Part shown: piece after piece, positions 16,499 through 26,455 of the stretch
How positions within the stretch are numbered: the stretch's first letter is position 1
Layout: every line of letters begins with the position of its first letter
Source: Pseudoalteromonas sp. XMcav2-N
Lineage (GTDB): Bacteria > Pseudomonadota > Gammaproteobacteria > Enterobacterales > Alteromonadaceae
Assembly: GCF_024124545.1 (NCBI RefSeq)
Contig: NZ_JAMXSF010000011.1
Coordinates: forward strand, 114,829 to 178,828
DNA length: 64,000 bases
Direction: 5' to 3'
The notes under the pieces: generated by a model
What the model saw: the letters and a program-made list of their open reading frames with translations, nothing else
Told to the model about the DNA's origin: nothing
The model's database searches: none
Position numbers and translations under genes: made by a program

Positions 16499-19400
16499 AT
16501 GTCGGGCAAACCCCCTTTCAATCCCATAGCCGTGTTCTTTCTCTTTTTTATTTTGTTGCTGCAAAACGCGATTCAGGCGCAGGCCAAAGTGATGCAACAA
16601 CCTAAGCTGGCCATTGTTGGTTCGGGACCTCTGGTCGCCAAAGGAAGCGGCCAGTCCATTCCAATCACCTACCAGCATATAGACGCAGTCGATGTAGAAT
16701 TGCTGCGCCTCACCAGCGCACATGACTTCCTCAGCCGCTATTATCTGACAGATAAGCTATATCCGAGTTCACTGGATCGACTGCAATATACCTATGACAG
16801 CGTTTTTGCCGATAGATTTACCCTACCCAAAAACACTCAGCCTGGTATTCAGTCGGCCCGACTACCGATTCCAAAGTCGCTGTCCAGTGGCTGGTATATC
16901 GTCGTGCTCAAAGCCCCTGGTATGTTTAATGAATTACAGGCAAAGCATCTGTTACTGACCGATCTGGGCATTCAGGCAAAAGTGTTTAAGCAACACGCCA
17001 GCATACAGATCAACCGCCTGTCTACAGGACGTCCGATAAAAGGCGCCAAAGTTAAGGCCTTTCGCAAGCATGAATTACTGAGAGAGACGAAAACCGATCA
17101 GCATGGTGCTGTGCACTTTGATATCCAGCTGCATCGAGACGACATCGTAGTCGCTGAATATACCAATAATGGGGGCGAGCCTGAGTATGCCCTGTTGCCG
17201 ATTAAAGAGGTACCGCTGGATTTATCGGATTACCAGGTTGGCGGCCGCCCCTACCAGGATATGGAGGCATATATTTACAGTAACCGGGATCTGGTTAAAC
17301 CCGGCGAGACGCTGCCGATTAATATTTTACTGCGCGATGCCGATGGTGTTGCCATCACAGAACAGCCTGTCACTTTGACTGTAACTAACCCCTTGCAGGA
17401 GGAGATACTGCGCGCACAGCTGACACCGGGTGCCGCGGGCTTTTTCAATAAACATTTATATACCGACCAAGGCTGGCCAACCGGACGCTATAAAATCTCG
17501 GTGATGCTTGACCCAACCGCTCGCTCTGCCATTGGTCACTTTGAATTTCAGCTGGAAGAGTTCGTGCCAGAGCGCATGGACCTGACTTTCAGTGGACAAG
17601 AGGCATTTGTTACAGCAGGTAAATCCATGCCACTAACGGTGCAGGGGCGCTATTTATTCGGCAGCCCCGCAGCAGGAAACGCCTTAAAAGCCAGCCTGGT
17701 GCATCGAGCGGTACGTCATTACCCGGGGCCATTTGCCGACTTCTTCGTTGGTGAAGATTTTTATCTCAGCAATCGATTTCAAACACTACCTGATCAGCGC
17801 TTATCTGAACAGGGCAAGCTGGCCCTATCCCTGCCCACAGTGCGTGCCGATATGCTCAAAAGCCCGGTAGAAACTCAGGTGAACCTCAGCCTGCTGGAAT
17901 CTGGCGGCGCCGCAGTGCAACGACAACTTAGCTATACCAGCTGGAAATCCAGCCCAATACCCGCGATTAAGCCTGCCCAGGCTGAGTTCAAATATGCCTC
18001 AGACGCGCAGTTTGAACTGGCGCTGCTCAGCCCAGATGGCCAACACTTAACAAGTGGAGAGCTGGACGTCGAACTCAGTTACGATCAGGGTCGTTATTTC
18101 TGGTTTTATGAAGAAGGCATAGGCTGGCGCCGTCAGTCTCAGCCACAGTGGCGCAGTGAAGCCAAACAATCCGTGGTGCTTAATCAGGACACCCACACGG
18201 TGCAATTCCCCGTCGACTGGGGGAACTACCGCCTGACGATTACAGACAAGCAGAGCAAAGTCAAAACAGTTTATGACTTTTATGCTGGCTGGCACCGGGG
18301 GTATCAGCAGCTCAAAGCCAAACCACAGCACCTGTCAATGCAGCTGGATAAACGCCATTATCAGGCAGGTGACATATTGGTCGTTGACCTGGATGCACCG
18401 GCCGATGGACAGCTACAGCTGGCACTCGAAGCCGACAGTGTACTTTGGACGCAAAGCCAGTCGGTTAGTAAAGGTAACACGACGCTACGCATCCCACTCG
18501 ATAAATCGCTGGCTCGCCACGACCTCTACCTCAGTGCCACCTTGCTAAGCGGGCAGTCCAGCACACTGCAACGCCACTTTGGTATTGTTCCTGTCAGGCT
18601 GTCACGCGAGGACCGGGAACTGAAACTGGACCTGACTTTACCGGATAAAATTGAACCGCTTAAGCCACTAACCGTGGCAATTCAAACTTCTGATATCGCT
18701 GGCTCACAGGCTGAGCAAAGCTGGGTCACACTGTCGGTTGTCGACAAAGGGATCCTGAATCTGAGCCGTTATTATCCGGTCGACCCGCATCACTATCTGT
18801 TCAATCAGCGTCGCTATGGTGGCGATGTGATTGACTTGTATTCACGTCGTTACGATAACCGTCCCGATCCGTTTGCTCAGTCTCGCTTTGGCAGTGATAG
18901 TAATGAACGCAGTGACAACCGCAATGACAACCTGGTCGAGAGCAAAACCGTGATCCTGATGACCCAGCCGGTCCAACTGATTGACGGTAAAGCCAGCATT
19001 ACTGTCGATATGCCTGATTACAATGGTGAAGTACAAATCGTCGCAACCGCTTTCAATCACGCTCAGGTAGGCCATAAGGTCGAAGCTCGCCCGGTCAGTG
19101 CGGCGGTGATCGCAGAACTGAGCGTGCCGCGGTTTTTGGTGCCCAAAGATGAGACTTCTGTCACGCTGGACCTGCATAACGTCAGTGGCCGTGAACAGAC
19201 TCTGTCAGTCACGGTCCAGCCCTCAGGCCCGGTGCAATTTGTTGATGAACACACATTTACGGTAACCCTGGACGACCAGGCCCATTGGAGTCGCTCCATG
19301 CGCGTACTTGTTGGCGCCACTCCCTGGTCGCATACTGCAACGATGCAAATTGAGTTGCAGGGCGCAGAGATTTCGCAAACACGCAGCTGGTCTGTGCCCA

Positions 19401-21007
19401 TCAAAGCGATTGAACCTCAGCTGGTGCAGGCGACCACGCTCATGTTAACGCCAGGACAAACTTATCAGGTCGGTCCAAAGCTTTGGCAGGGGCTGCACGT
19501 CGATGAGACAGACCCTGGCACCTTATATGCCAGCCATACGCCCAGACTCCCCATCAGAGAATATGCATCTGCGCTGCGTGCCTACCCTTATGGATGCGCG
19601 GAGCAAACCACCAGTAAAGCCTGGCCCTTTTTACTTAAGCACCCTCAGCTTGACGGCTTGCTACAGCAAGCTTTGGACAGTGAGCAGGCAAAGGCCGGGC
19701 AACTTGATGATCCGCGTACACTGATCAGCCAATCCGTACAACGACTGAAGACCATGCAAAAACCCAGCGGCGGGTTCGCACTGTGGGATGCCCAGGGAAA
19801 TGAACAGCCCTGGTTAAGTGCCTATATCACCGAGTTTTTGACTCAGGCACACGCGGCTTTTCCGGGCACAGTGCCGCCAAGCATGCTCAATCGGGCCCAC
19901 TATCGCATGCTCAGATACACCCGGGATAGCACAGTCGATGACCTGAGTCAGGACGCATTTGAGGCAACCGCCGCAAAGAGCTTTGCAGCTTACCTTGCCA
20001 GCCAGCGTGGCCAATTAAGTTACAGTGATCTGGAATCAATGCGTATCACTGAATATCCCTCCAGGTTAAGTCTGCTGCATATGGCGTCTGCATTGGCCGA
20101 CGTGGGAGCAATCCAGCAAGCCGCAGCTTTGCTCAGACAAGCACGCACTTTTCATCGCACGGCCGATTATTTTGCAGATTATGGGTCAACCTTACGTGAC
20201 GATGCCCAGTCAGCTCTGGTACTGACCAGACTGACAAGACATACTGCGCTGCGTTCTCAGTCTCGCACATTACAAACTCAGTTACTTGAACAGCTCCCCG
20301 ATCAGGCTCTGAAAACCTGGCTCAGCACACAGGAGCGCGCGGCTTTACTGCGCACCGCCGTGCATATCAGTGAAACAAACGCTCATCACCCTGTGCGACT
20401 AGAGATTGATGGTGAACAGACACAGGCGCCCGAAGTGGTGAGTCACACACTGTCGCAAACAATGACACTCAGTAACCCGAATGACGCCCCGCTTTACCTG
20501 CAATTAATGGCCAAAGGCCGACTGCAACTGGACTCCAGTATTGCCAATGAAATCAGTCCCTTTAATACGCTGGATACCAAACGTATGGTCAGACGCCTGT
20601 TTGACCTGAACGGACAACCGCTGGACACAACACGCTTCAAAGTGGGTGAGCGACTGATGGTCGTTCTCGATATTCAAACCAAAGAACCGGTTCCGGATGC
20701 CCTGCTGATTGAACGCATTCCAGCCGGATTTGTATTGGAAAACCCGGCCCTGATGCAAGGCCCGCCGATATCCCAGCTATTACCGGAACACGTCAAGCTG
20801 GCCACCACAGACCACACAGAATATCGCAACGACCGCTTTGTGGCCGCGCTCAAGCTCACAACCAGCAAATACCAGTTTGCCTATATACTGCGCGCTGAAG
20901 TGCCCGGCCTGTATCAGGTACCTCCTAGTTATCTTGAGTCCATGTACCGACCTCATAAGCATGTGATTTACTGGCAATACCCCTATCAAATGGAGGTCGT
21001 TCGCTAA
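16499..21007 (+). CDS. yfhM: Bacterial alpha-2-macroglobulin family protein
   Basis: 1502 aa with an N-terminal hydrophobic export segment (residues ~9-28) and an AAGGAG site before the ATG. The thioester motif C1033-A-E-Q1036 (YPYGCAEQTTSKAWPF) is intact, so it can covalently trap attacking proteases. The MG domains precede it (for example YQVGGRPYQDMEAYIYSNRDLVKPGE). The A2M-type domain contains LPIREYASALRAYPYG. The C-terminal part carries the alpha-toroid and receptor-binding-like domain. The protein is periplasmic. It is shorter than the E. coli YfhM lipoprotein (~1650 aa) and lacks a clear lipobox. It is followed 8-23 bp later by pbpC, the classic pairing of a protease trap with a cell-wall repair synthase. 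Confidence 0.94.
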   Translation: MSGKPPFNPIAVFFLFFILLLQNAIQAQAKVMQQPKLAIVGSGPLVAKGSGQSIPITYQHIDAVDVELLRLTSAHDFLSRYYLTDKLYPSSLDRLQYTYDSVFADRFTLPKNTQPGIQSARLPIPKSLSSGWYIVVLKAPGMFNELQAKHLLLTDLGIQAKVFKQHASIQINRLSTGRPIKGAKVKAFRKHELLRETKTDQHGAVHFDIQLHRDDIVVAEYTNNGGEPEYALLPIKEVPLDLSDYQVGGRPYQDMEAYIYSNRDLVKPGETLPINILLRDADGVAITEQPVTLTVTNPLQEEILRAQLTPGAAGFFNKHLYTDQGWPTGRYKISVMLDPTARSAIGHFEFQLEEFVPERMDLTFSGQEAFVTAGKSMPLTVQGRYLFGSPAAGNALKASLVHRAVRHYPGPFADFFVGEDFYLSNRFQTLPDQRLSEQGKLALSLPTVRADMLKSPVETQVNLSLLESGGAAVQRQLSYTSWKSSPIPAIKPAQAEFKYASDAQFELALLSPDGQHLTSGELDVELSYDQGRYFWFYEEGIGWRRQSQPQWRSEAKQSVVLNQDTHTVQFPVDWGNYRLTITDKQSKVKTVYDFYAGWHRGYQQLKAKPQHLSMQLDKRHYQAGDILVVDLDAPADGQLQLALEADSVLWTQSQSVSKGNTTLRIPLDKSLARHDLYLSATLLSGQSSTLQRHFGIVPVRLSREDRELKLDLTLPDKIEPLKPLTVAIQTSDIAGSQAEQSWVTLSVVDKGILNLSRYYPVDPHHYLFNQRRYGGDVIDLYSRRYDNRPDPFAQSRFGSDSNERSDNRNDNLVESKTVILMTQPVQLIDGKASITVDMPDYNGEVQIVATAFNHAQVGHKVEARPVSAAVIAELSVPRFLVPKDETSVTLDLHNVSGREQTLSVTVQPSGPVQFVDEHTFTVTLDDQAHWSRSMRVLVGATPWSHTATMQIELQGAEISQTRSWSVPIKAIEPQLVQATTLMLTPGQTYQVGPKLWQGLHVDETDPGTLYASHTPRLPIREYASALRAYPYGCAEQTTSKAWPFLLKHPQLDGLLQQALDSEQAKAGQLDDPRTLISQSVQRLKTMQKPSGGFALWDAQGNEQPWLSAYITEFLTQAHAAFPGTVPPSMLNRAHYRMLRYTRDSTVDDLSQDAFEATAAKSFAAYLASQRGQLSYSDLESMRITEYPSRLSLLHMASALADVGAIQQAAALLRQARTFHRTADYFADYGSTLRDDAQSALVLTRLTRHTALRSQSRTLQTQLLEQLPDQALKTWLSTQERAALLRTAVHISETNAHHPVRLEIDGEQTQAPEVVSHTLSQTMTLSNPNDAPLYLQLMAKGRLQLDSSIANEISPFNTLDTKRMVRRLFDLNGQPLDTTRFKVGERLMVVLDIQTKEPVPDALLIERIPAGFVLENPALMQGPPISQLLPEHVKLATTDHTEYRNDRFVAALKLTTSKYQFAYILRAEVPGLYQVPPSYLESMYRPHKHVIYWQYPYQMEVVR

Positions 21008-21030
21008 GATGCCATTTGAGCACAATAATA

Positions 21031-23220
21031 ATGGCCATTAGAGCAGCGCAACGGCCGCGCATTTTTCGGTTTGCACTGTGCGCTGGGGTGCTATGCCTGC
21101 TTCTGCTACTGAAGTGGCTGGATTGGTATTACCCCATGCCAGTGCCTTACCCGGATGGACCGGCAACCGTTGTCACAGCCCGTGATGGACAACAGTTGCG
21201 GTCGTTCAGTGATGCCCGAGGTGTGCATCGCTATCAGGTCACTGTCTCAGACGTCGACCCTTTTTATCTGACAGCCTTACTGGATTACGAAGATCGTTGG
21301 TTTTATTATCATCCTGGTGTGAATCCGTTCGCCCTTTGTCGAGCATTGTGGCAATGGCTGGCACATGGTCGAATCATCTCAGGTGGCTCCACACTGACTA
21401 TGCAGGTTGCCAGACTGCTGGACCCACACGAGCGGTCTGTTGCAGGAAAATTGAAGCAAATCGCCAGAGCACTGCAACTGGAATGGCACTACAGCAAGTC
21501 CGAAATCCTGACTTTGTATCTCAATCTGGCACCCTTTGGCGGCAATATAGAAGGCGTCGAAGCTGCCTCGCGGCGTTATTTTAACAAGCCCGCTCGCTCA
21601 CTTTCGATTAATCAGTCTGCTTTACTCGTCGTGTTGCCACAAAAGCCTTCATACAATCGTCCGGATCGGTACCCTGAACGTGCCAAAGCAATGAGAAACA
21701 AAGTACTCAGGCGCCTGGCTGGCAGTCAGTTACTCTCACCCGAACAACTCACTTTGCTTAGCCAGGAAGCGGTGCGTTTGGAGCACACTGTACAGGCCCC
21801 GTTGGCGCCCTTGTTAAGCCGCAGACTAAAGCATCAAAACCCCCGCCAGCATGTGATCCGCACAACGCTGGACTACGATTTACAACAACGCCTGAGTCAA
21901 CTGCTGGCAAATACCAAACCCAGATTAACCGGTAAGAGCTCGGCAGCCGTACTAATCGTGCACAATCAGCGCGCCGAAGTGCTGGCCTATCAGGGCTCCG
22001 TTGATTTTAACGACGATAGTCGTTTTGCCCATGTCGATATGATCCGTGCAGTACGCTCTCCCGGCTCAACACTCAAACCTTTTATCTATGGGCTGGGCCT
22101 GGACCTTGGCCTGATCCACAGCCAAAGTTTGATGAGCGATATTCCCAGTAATTTCGATGGCTATAAACCACAAAACTTAACAGGACGTTTTAGTGGTGCC
22201 GTCAGTGCTACCAAGGCGCTGCAACACTCTCTCAATGTCCCAGCTATTCAGCTATTACACCGGATGGGTGCCGAGCGCTTTGAACACCAGTTGCGCAATG
22301 CGCAAGTTCAATTGCATCATCAGGATGCTAATCTGGCTGTCGGACTCGGTGGCACGGGCATGGAGTTAATGGAGCTGGCGCGTTTATACCGGGCGCTGGC
22401 AAGCCAGGGCAAAGTGCAAGACTTGTCGCTTGTTTCGGACAACCCTGGTTATCCTCGCCCGGAATTTTCGCTGCTCTCGCCTGCAGCAAGCTGGATCACC
22501 TTTGATATGATAAGCCAACTTTCTGCACCGGATCGGGTTGTCCCCAGCAACCGACGTAAAATAGCCTGGAAAACCGGGACAAGTTACGGCTATCGGGATT
22601 TCTGGTCAGTCGGTGTCAGCCCGGACTATACCGTGGCAGTTTGGGTGGGCCGGCCGGATGCCAGCCCGGTAGTTGGATATCTGGGTGCAACGCGCGCCGC
22701 GCCGCTGATGTTTGATGTGTTCGACCTATTGCCCCAAGACACCCAAAGACTTACAAAGCCAGAGCAGGTCATATCAATGCAGATCTGCTGGCCAGGCGGC
22801 CTTGCAAGTAACAATACACCTGCTGATGTATGTCACAAACAGCTGCAGGCATATACGCTAAATGGCATGACACCACCAACTATGCACAGTGAAGGAGATT
22901 TCGTCACTGAGTCCCGCTGGCCAACAGAGCTTGCTACCTGGCTGGCGTCCAATAACGCACCTCTTTTACAAGACAGGGAAACCCAGATCCGCATCACTCA
23001 GCCACGTAGTGGTCAGCATTATTACAGGGAACAAGTATCAGAATTAAGGTTAGCAGTAACGGGGGCAGAGAGTGCACCCTCAGATGCTGTGCGTTGGTAC
23101 ATCAATCATGTACCACATGCCGATGCGACTTTGTCGTTGTCAGATTATCTGGGAGATGTGGTTATCACGGCTTGTCTGGCAGAACACTGTGATCAGCAGC
23201 ATATTGTGATACACCCCTGA
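21031..23220 (+). CDS. pbpC: Penicillin-binding protein 1C
   Basis: 729 aa from ATG 21031; an in-frame TTG at 21016 would add five residues, and neither has a strong RBS. A transmembrane anchor lies at residues ~14-32. The GT51 transglycosylase has the catalytic-Glu motif (YEDRWFYYHPGVNP) and SGGSTLTMQVARLL. The transpeptidase has the SxxK serine in SPGSTLKPFIYG, an SLN motif (HSLNVPAIQ) and KTGTS. The C-terminal BiPBP_C domain (about residues 645-729) is present. It polymerises and cross-links peptidoglycan in the periplasm and is co-transcribed with the A2M gene. Confidence 0.94.
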   Translation: MAIRAAQRPRIFRFALCAGVLCLLLLLKWLDWYYPMPVPYPDGPATVVTARDGQQLRSFSDARGVHRYQVTVSDVDPFYLTALLDYEDRWFYYHPGVNPFALCRALWQWLAHGRIISGGSTLTMQVARLLDPHERSVAGKLKQIARALQLEWHYSKSEILTLYLNLAPFGGNIEGVEAASRRYFNKPARSLSINQSALLVVLPQKPSYNRPDRYPERAKAMRNKVLRRLAGSQLLSPEQLTLLSQEAVRLEHTVQAPLAPLLSRRLKHQNPRQHVIRTTLDYDLQQRLSQLLANTKPRLTGKSSAAVLIVHNQRAEVLAYQGSVDFNDDSRFAHVDMIRAVRSPGSTLKPFIYGLGLDLGLIHSQSLMSDIPSNFDGYKPQNLTGRFSGAVSATKALQHSLNVPAIQLLHRMGAERFEHQLRNAQVQLHHQDANLAVGLGGTGMELMELARLYRALASQGKVQDLSLVSDNPGYPRPEFSLLSPAASWITFDMISQLSAPDRVVPSNRRKIAWKTGTSYGYRDFWSVGVSPDYTVAVWVGRPDASPVVGYLGATRAAPLMFDVFDLLPQDTQRLTKPEQVISMQICWPGGLASNNTPADVCHKQLQAYTLNGMTPPTMHSEGDFVTESRWPTELATWLASNNAPLLQDRETQIRITQPRSGQHYYREQVSELRLAVTGAESAPSDAVRWYINHVPHADATLSLSDYLGDVVITACLAEHCDQQHIVIHP

Positions 23221-23230
23221 TGTTTGCCGG

Positions 23231-23605
23231 TCATGTCATCGCGGTTTTTAGATAATTTACGACCGTATTTAAATCAACCAGACGCTGCTGCGCCTCTTCT
23301 TTGCTGATCCCCTGAATGGCTTCATAATCGTCAAGAAAAATGGCACTGTCATAATCGCCCGTAGAGGCATTTCTGACGTACACCAGCACATAGCAATACC
23401 GTAAAATAGAATCCAGATAACGGAAGAACTCGATGTCATCAGCACTGAGGTCGGGTTTTACCCCACCGCCAAGTCGATTGATAAACACCTGTTTAACATA
23501 AACACTCTGCTCACCCAGTGTATATTTAACAACACCGTAACAGCCATTGTTATTGATTGATTCAGAGCAAATATCTGCGGCTGGTAGTAAGCCAGTCTGG
23601 TGCAT
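23231..23605 (-). CDS. Hypothetical protein (124 aa)
   Basis: A clean frame with an AGGAA ribosome-binding site before the ATG at 23605. The protein is mixed alpha/beta without signal peptide or membrane helices. Notable segments are VKYTLGEQSVYVKQVFINR, ADDIEFFRYLDSILRYCYVL and a helical end (SKEEAQQRLVDLNTVVNYLK). I do not recognise a family. It lies tail-to-tail with pbpC with only 10 bp between stops. Confidence 0.65.
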   Translation of the reverse strand: MHQTGLLPAADICSESINNNGCYGVVKYTLGEQSVYVKQVFINRLGGGVKPDLSADDIEFFRYLDSILRYCYVLVYVRNASTGDYDSAIFLDDYEAIQGISKEEAQQRLVDLNTVVNYLKTAMT

Positions 23606-23683
23606 AATTTCATTCCTGATAACATTAGTTTCATATAATGTTAGAACAAAATTACAAAATAACTATAAATTGACATGAATAAC

Positions 23684-23715
23684 CCCCAAAAGAGTACCTG
23701 TGAACTCTTTTGGGG
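23684..23715. terminator. Hairpin between the ABC exporter cluster and the 124-aa gene
   Basis: CCCCAAAAGAGT / ACTCTTTTGGGG is a 12-bp perfect stem with an 8-nt loop, 46 bp beyond the last permease gene. No long T-tract follows on the minus strand. Confidence 0.6.
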
Positions 23716-23760
23716 AAATTTTATCGATTTTCGGTATGGTGCCAGATCTCTCCAGGGGTA

Positions 23761-24969
23761 TCAGACACTGCGCGTTGCCAATGCCGGAGAGACTCTCGCA
23801 GCCATCCAGGCCGGTTGACATACAGCCAGCTGCCCCACAATCAGGATGACACCCGCCACCTGAAACAGATAGACTACCGGCACCGGCGCCATATCAAAGT
23901 GGTTGACTAACTGTACATTTGCAAGCAATGCACAGATGACACCGACCACAATGCCCACTGATGTCACAATGGCGTTTTCTGCCATGCAATAACGCAATAT
24001 GTCTGTCCGGCTGGCCCCCAATGCTCTGCGGGTGCCAATTTGCTTGCGACGTTTAACCACAGTAAACCGAGCCTGGCCGAATATACCCAGCAAGGTCAAA
24101 AGTACCAGCCCGACAATCACCCAGTACAGCGTCTTAATTGCAGCCGTTTCCGATTTAAACTTGTCCGCGCGGATCTGCTGATAGTCCATCATTTTATCCA
24201 AATGACGGCCCGGTGTTTTCATCAGCGCTTTGGCCACCTGTTGTTTTGCCTGTTCCAGCTCTCCAGGTCTTGAGCGAATCAACATTTTATAGTTGCTACT
24301 AATGTGCCGTAATGGGACCAATACTGTATTGGCATGGGAATACCAGCCAGGCCAGACAGACTTCAGATCTTTGACGACTCCTTTGACAATAAAAGGCTCA
24401 TAATTGAGATAAACGGTAGTCCCCAGGATCGCACGCCAGTCATCCGGATAATACAATTCAGCAAATCCCTTGGATACCACTGTTTGCGTCGCGTCAGCGC
24501 TAAAGTCTATCGAATCCTGGACTTCTCCCTCGCTTGGTCCTTCTCCGGCTATCAGCTCTAACCCCATAGTCGCAATGGCATGTTCATCTCCGGTGAAATA
24601 ACCCGTATAGATATTCATATCTTCTTCGCTGGGCCCTAATCCCGTCGGTGCATAACTTCCCCAGTCGCTAAGTGGAAATGAATTCATCACCGTAACATTT
24701 TCAACACTTGGAAGAGCACGAACATCACGTAAGTCCTGCTTAACCAGTGCGATCATTTCCTCAGCTTCACTACTTTGTACGTTAGTGTGTAGTGTAAAAA
24801 TCACCTCTTCATCCAGGCCACTTGGCTCAATCAGCAGCGCTTCCTTCTGAATGATCAGGTACACAGCATTAACCAAAATAGTAAAGGTCACGGCTATTTG
24901 TAAAATCAGTAACAATGGTGCTGATTTAGAACGCCAGATCGTACTCAAAATCGGTTTTAAATCTTTCAT
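23761..24969 (-). CDS. ABC transporter permease, MacB/FtsX type (pair B, second subunit)
   Basis: 402 aa. Layout is one N-terminal TM helix (residues ~18-40), a large periplasmic MacB_PCD-like domain (~45-270), then three C-terminal TM helices of the FtsX domain. The conserved motif RRKQIGTRRALGASRTDILRYC lies after the second TM helix. It is clearly paralogous to the gene at 26456-27661 (both start MKDxxxILxTIWRSKxxPLLL and end ARVSPALATRSV). Such permeases use mechanotransmission to move substrates from periplasm to outside. It is 10 bp downstream of its partner. Confidence 0.88.
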   Translation of the reverse strand: MKDLKPILSTIWRSKSAPLLLILQIAVTFTILVNAVYLIIQKEALLIEPSGLDEEVIFTLHTNVQSSEAEEMIALVKQDLRDVRALPSVENVTVMNSFPLSDWGSYAPTGLGPSEEDMNIYTGYFTGDEHAIATMGLELIAGEGPSEGEVQDSIDFSADATQTVVSKGFAELYYPDDWRAILGTTVYLNYEPFIVKGVVKDLKSVWPGWYSHANTVLVPLRHISSNYKMLIRSRPGELEQAKQQVAKALMKTPGRHLDKMMDYQQIRADKFKSETAAIKTLYWVIVGLVLLTLLGIFGQARFTVVKRRKQIGTRRALGASRTDILRYCMAENAIVTSVGIVVGVICALLANVQLVNHFDMAPVPVVYLFQVAGVILIVGQLAVCQPAWMAARVSPALATRSV

Positions 24970-24979
24970 GTGACGACTC

Positions 24980-26314
24980 CTATAGACTCTTTAATTGAGC
25001 CGAAGGCTGGATCTGAGCGGCCCGATAGATAGGCCATAATCCAAACACCGTGCTGCTTACCACCGCCAGCACCACGGTCATAATCACCAATGGAAGAGTC
25101 ATCTGCATCAAGCCCTCTGGTAAATGAGCAAAAATATCGGCTGTTAAGCGCAAGCCGAGCTGAGCCAATGCCAGGCCCAGAAAACCTCCTATGGTACCGA
25201 TAAGCACCGTCTCACAACCAAATTGGATGGCAATGTGTTGCTTGCTGGCGCCGACCGCTCTGCGCAGTCCCACTTCAGCCCCTTTACCATAGAACTTGAT
25301 GAGCATCAGACCCATACAATTGAGTAAGCAAGCCACCAAAAATGCAAAGGCCAGCCAAACAGCAATAAAGTCGTCTTCTTCTACGATCTTATCTTCTTTA
25401 AGCGATTCCTTGATGTTAAAAACCTTGCTGAGGTTTTCACGAGCAAAGCGCCCTGACCCTTTTTGTTGCTCTACATACGCGTTAATGTGATCCATGTAAT
25501 CGCTGCGTTGTGCCGCTGACGACAACTCCACCCAGTAACGGATCCAGACACACTCAGAGGCCAGGAATGTCTCCAGTGAACTGTCATCCAGTGGCGCCCA
25601 GCATTGCCAGCTCATTTCGCCCTTTGACAATAAGTTATTGTTTATCTGAAACTGGAATGGGGTGAATATGGGAAAGGGCAGGCTGTGTGCGTGTTGGCGT
25701 CCGTGAAATACCTGAGGAAGCGGCGACCAGCTGTCAAGCACCCCCACGATCCGAGCCAGATGTTTACCGATTAAGATATGCTGGCCCACGGAGTTAGCCC
25801 CGGAAAATAGTCGATCGTTTGTTTGCTTATCTAACACCACCAGCGCAGCCCCTTCTTTGTCTTCGAGATCAGACCAGGGGGAGCCATACAAGAAAGGGAC
25901 ATTGAACATATCAAAAAAGTCATTGTTGACTGAATTGACGCGCAACATTTTAGCTTCTTTATCTGTCTGAGACTCACTGCGTACCATATTCTTATACATA
26001 ACAACAGCGGTTTGACGTTGCCCTTTCGCTTCCTCCAGCAGATTCATCGTATCCATGTAAGTCAGCATAGGCGGGATCACTTCTTCCCCCCGGGATATCT
26101 GGTAGGCTTTATCCGGACTCCAACTACTTAAACGCACTGAGAAGGTGCGTTCACTTTTCTCGGGTAACGGGTCCTTTGCCATCATGATACTAACAGTAGA
26201 GGTGATCATGGTAGCCGCAATGCCCATCGCAATGGTACCGATCATAAGAGCGCTTAACAGAGGCGTCTTTTTAAGACTTATCCAGGCCAGTTTGAAATAG
26301 TATCCAATCAACAT
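24980..26314 (-). CDS. ABC transporter permease, MacB/FtsX type (pair B, first subunit)
   Basis: 444 aa from ATG 26314, chosen because AGGGGGTGGAT precedes it and because the paralogue at 27671-29002 starts the same way (YYFKLAWxSLxKTPLLS). N-terminal TM helix, periplasmic domain (~45-290), three C-terminal TM helices. The FtsX motif is GLRRAVGASKQHIAIQFGCE and the end is PIYRAAQIQPSAQLKSL. A longer frame opens at 26380 but is probably not used. It likely forms a heterodimer with the next gene. Confidence 0.88.
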   Translation of the reverse strand: MLIGYYFKLAWISLKKTPLLSALMIGTIAMGIAATMITSTVSIMMAKDPLPEKSERTFSVRLSSWSPDKAYQISRGEEVIPPMLTYMDTMNLLEEAKGQRQTAVVMYKNMVRSESQTDKEAKMLRVNSVNNDFFDMFNVPFLYGSPWSDLEDKEGAALVVLDKQTNDRLFSGANSVGQHILIGKHLARIVGVLDSWSPLPQVFHGRQHAHSLPFPIFTPFQFQINNNLLSKGEMSWQCWAPLDDSSLETFLASECVWIRYWVELSSAAQRSDYMDHINAYVEQQKGSGRFARENLSKVFNIKESLKEDKIVEEDDFIAVWLAFAFLVACLLNCMGLMLIKFYGKGAEVGLRRAVGASKQHIAIQFGCETVLIGTIGGFLGLALAQLGLRLTADIFAHLPEGLMQMTLPLVIMTVVLAVVSSTVFGLWPIYRAAQIQPSAQLKSL

Positions 26315-26426
26315 ATCCACCCCCTGCAGATATGCCGACGAGACCCCGTGCAGAGAACACACAACTCCCGTTGCAAACAATGAAGTAACATACTTATTCC
26401 TTTTTTATTATTTAGTATTTCCTTTG

Positions 26427-26455
26427 ATCAGAGGCCACATCATGCGGCCGCTGAT
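26427..26455 (-). terminator. Hairpin after permease pair A
   Basis: ATCAG-A-GGCC / GGCC-G-CTGAT forms an interrupted 9-bp stem with a 9-nt loop directly after the stop of the pair A second permease. It lacks a T-tract and may attenuate transcription into the duplicated pair. Confidence 0.45.
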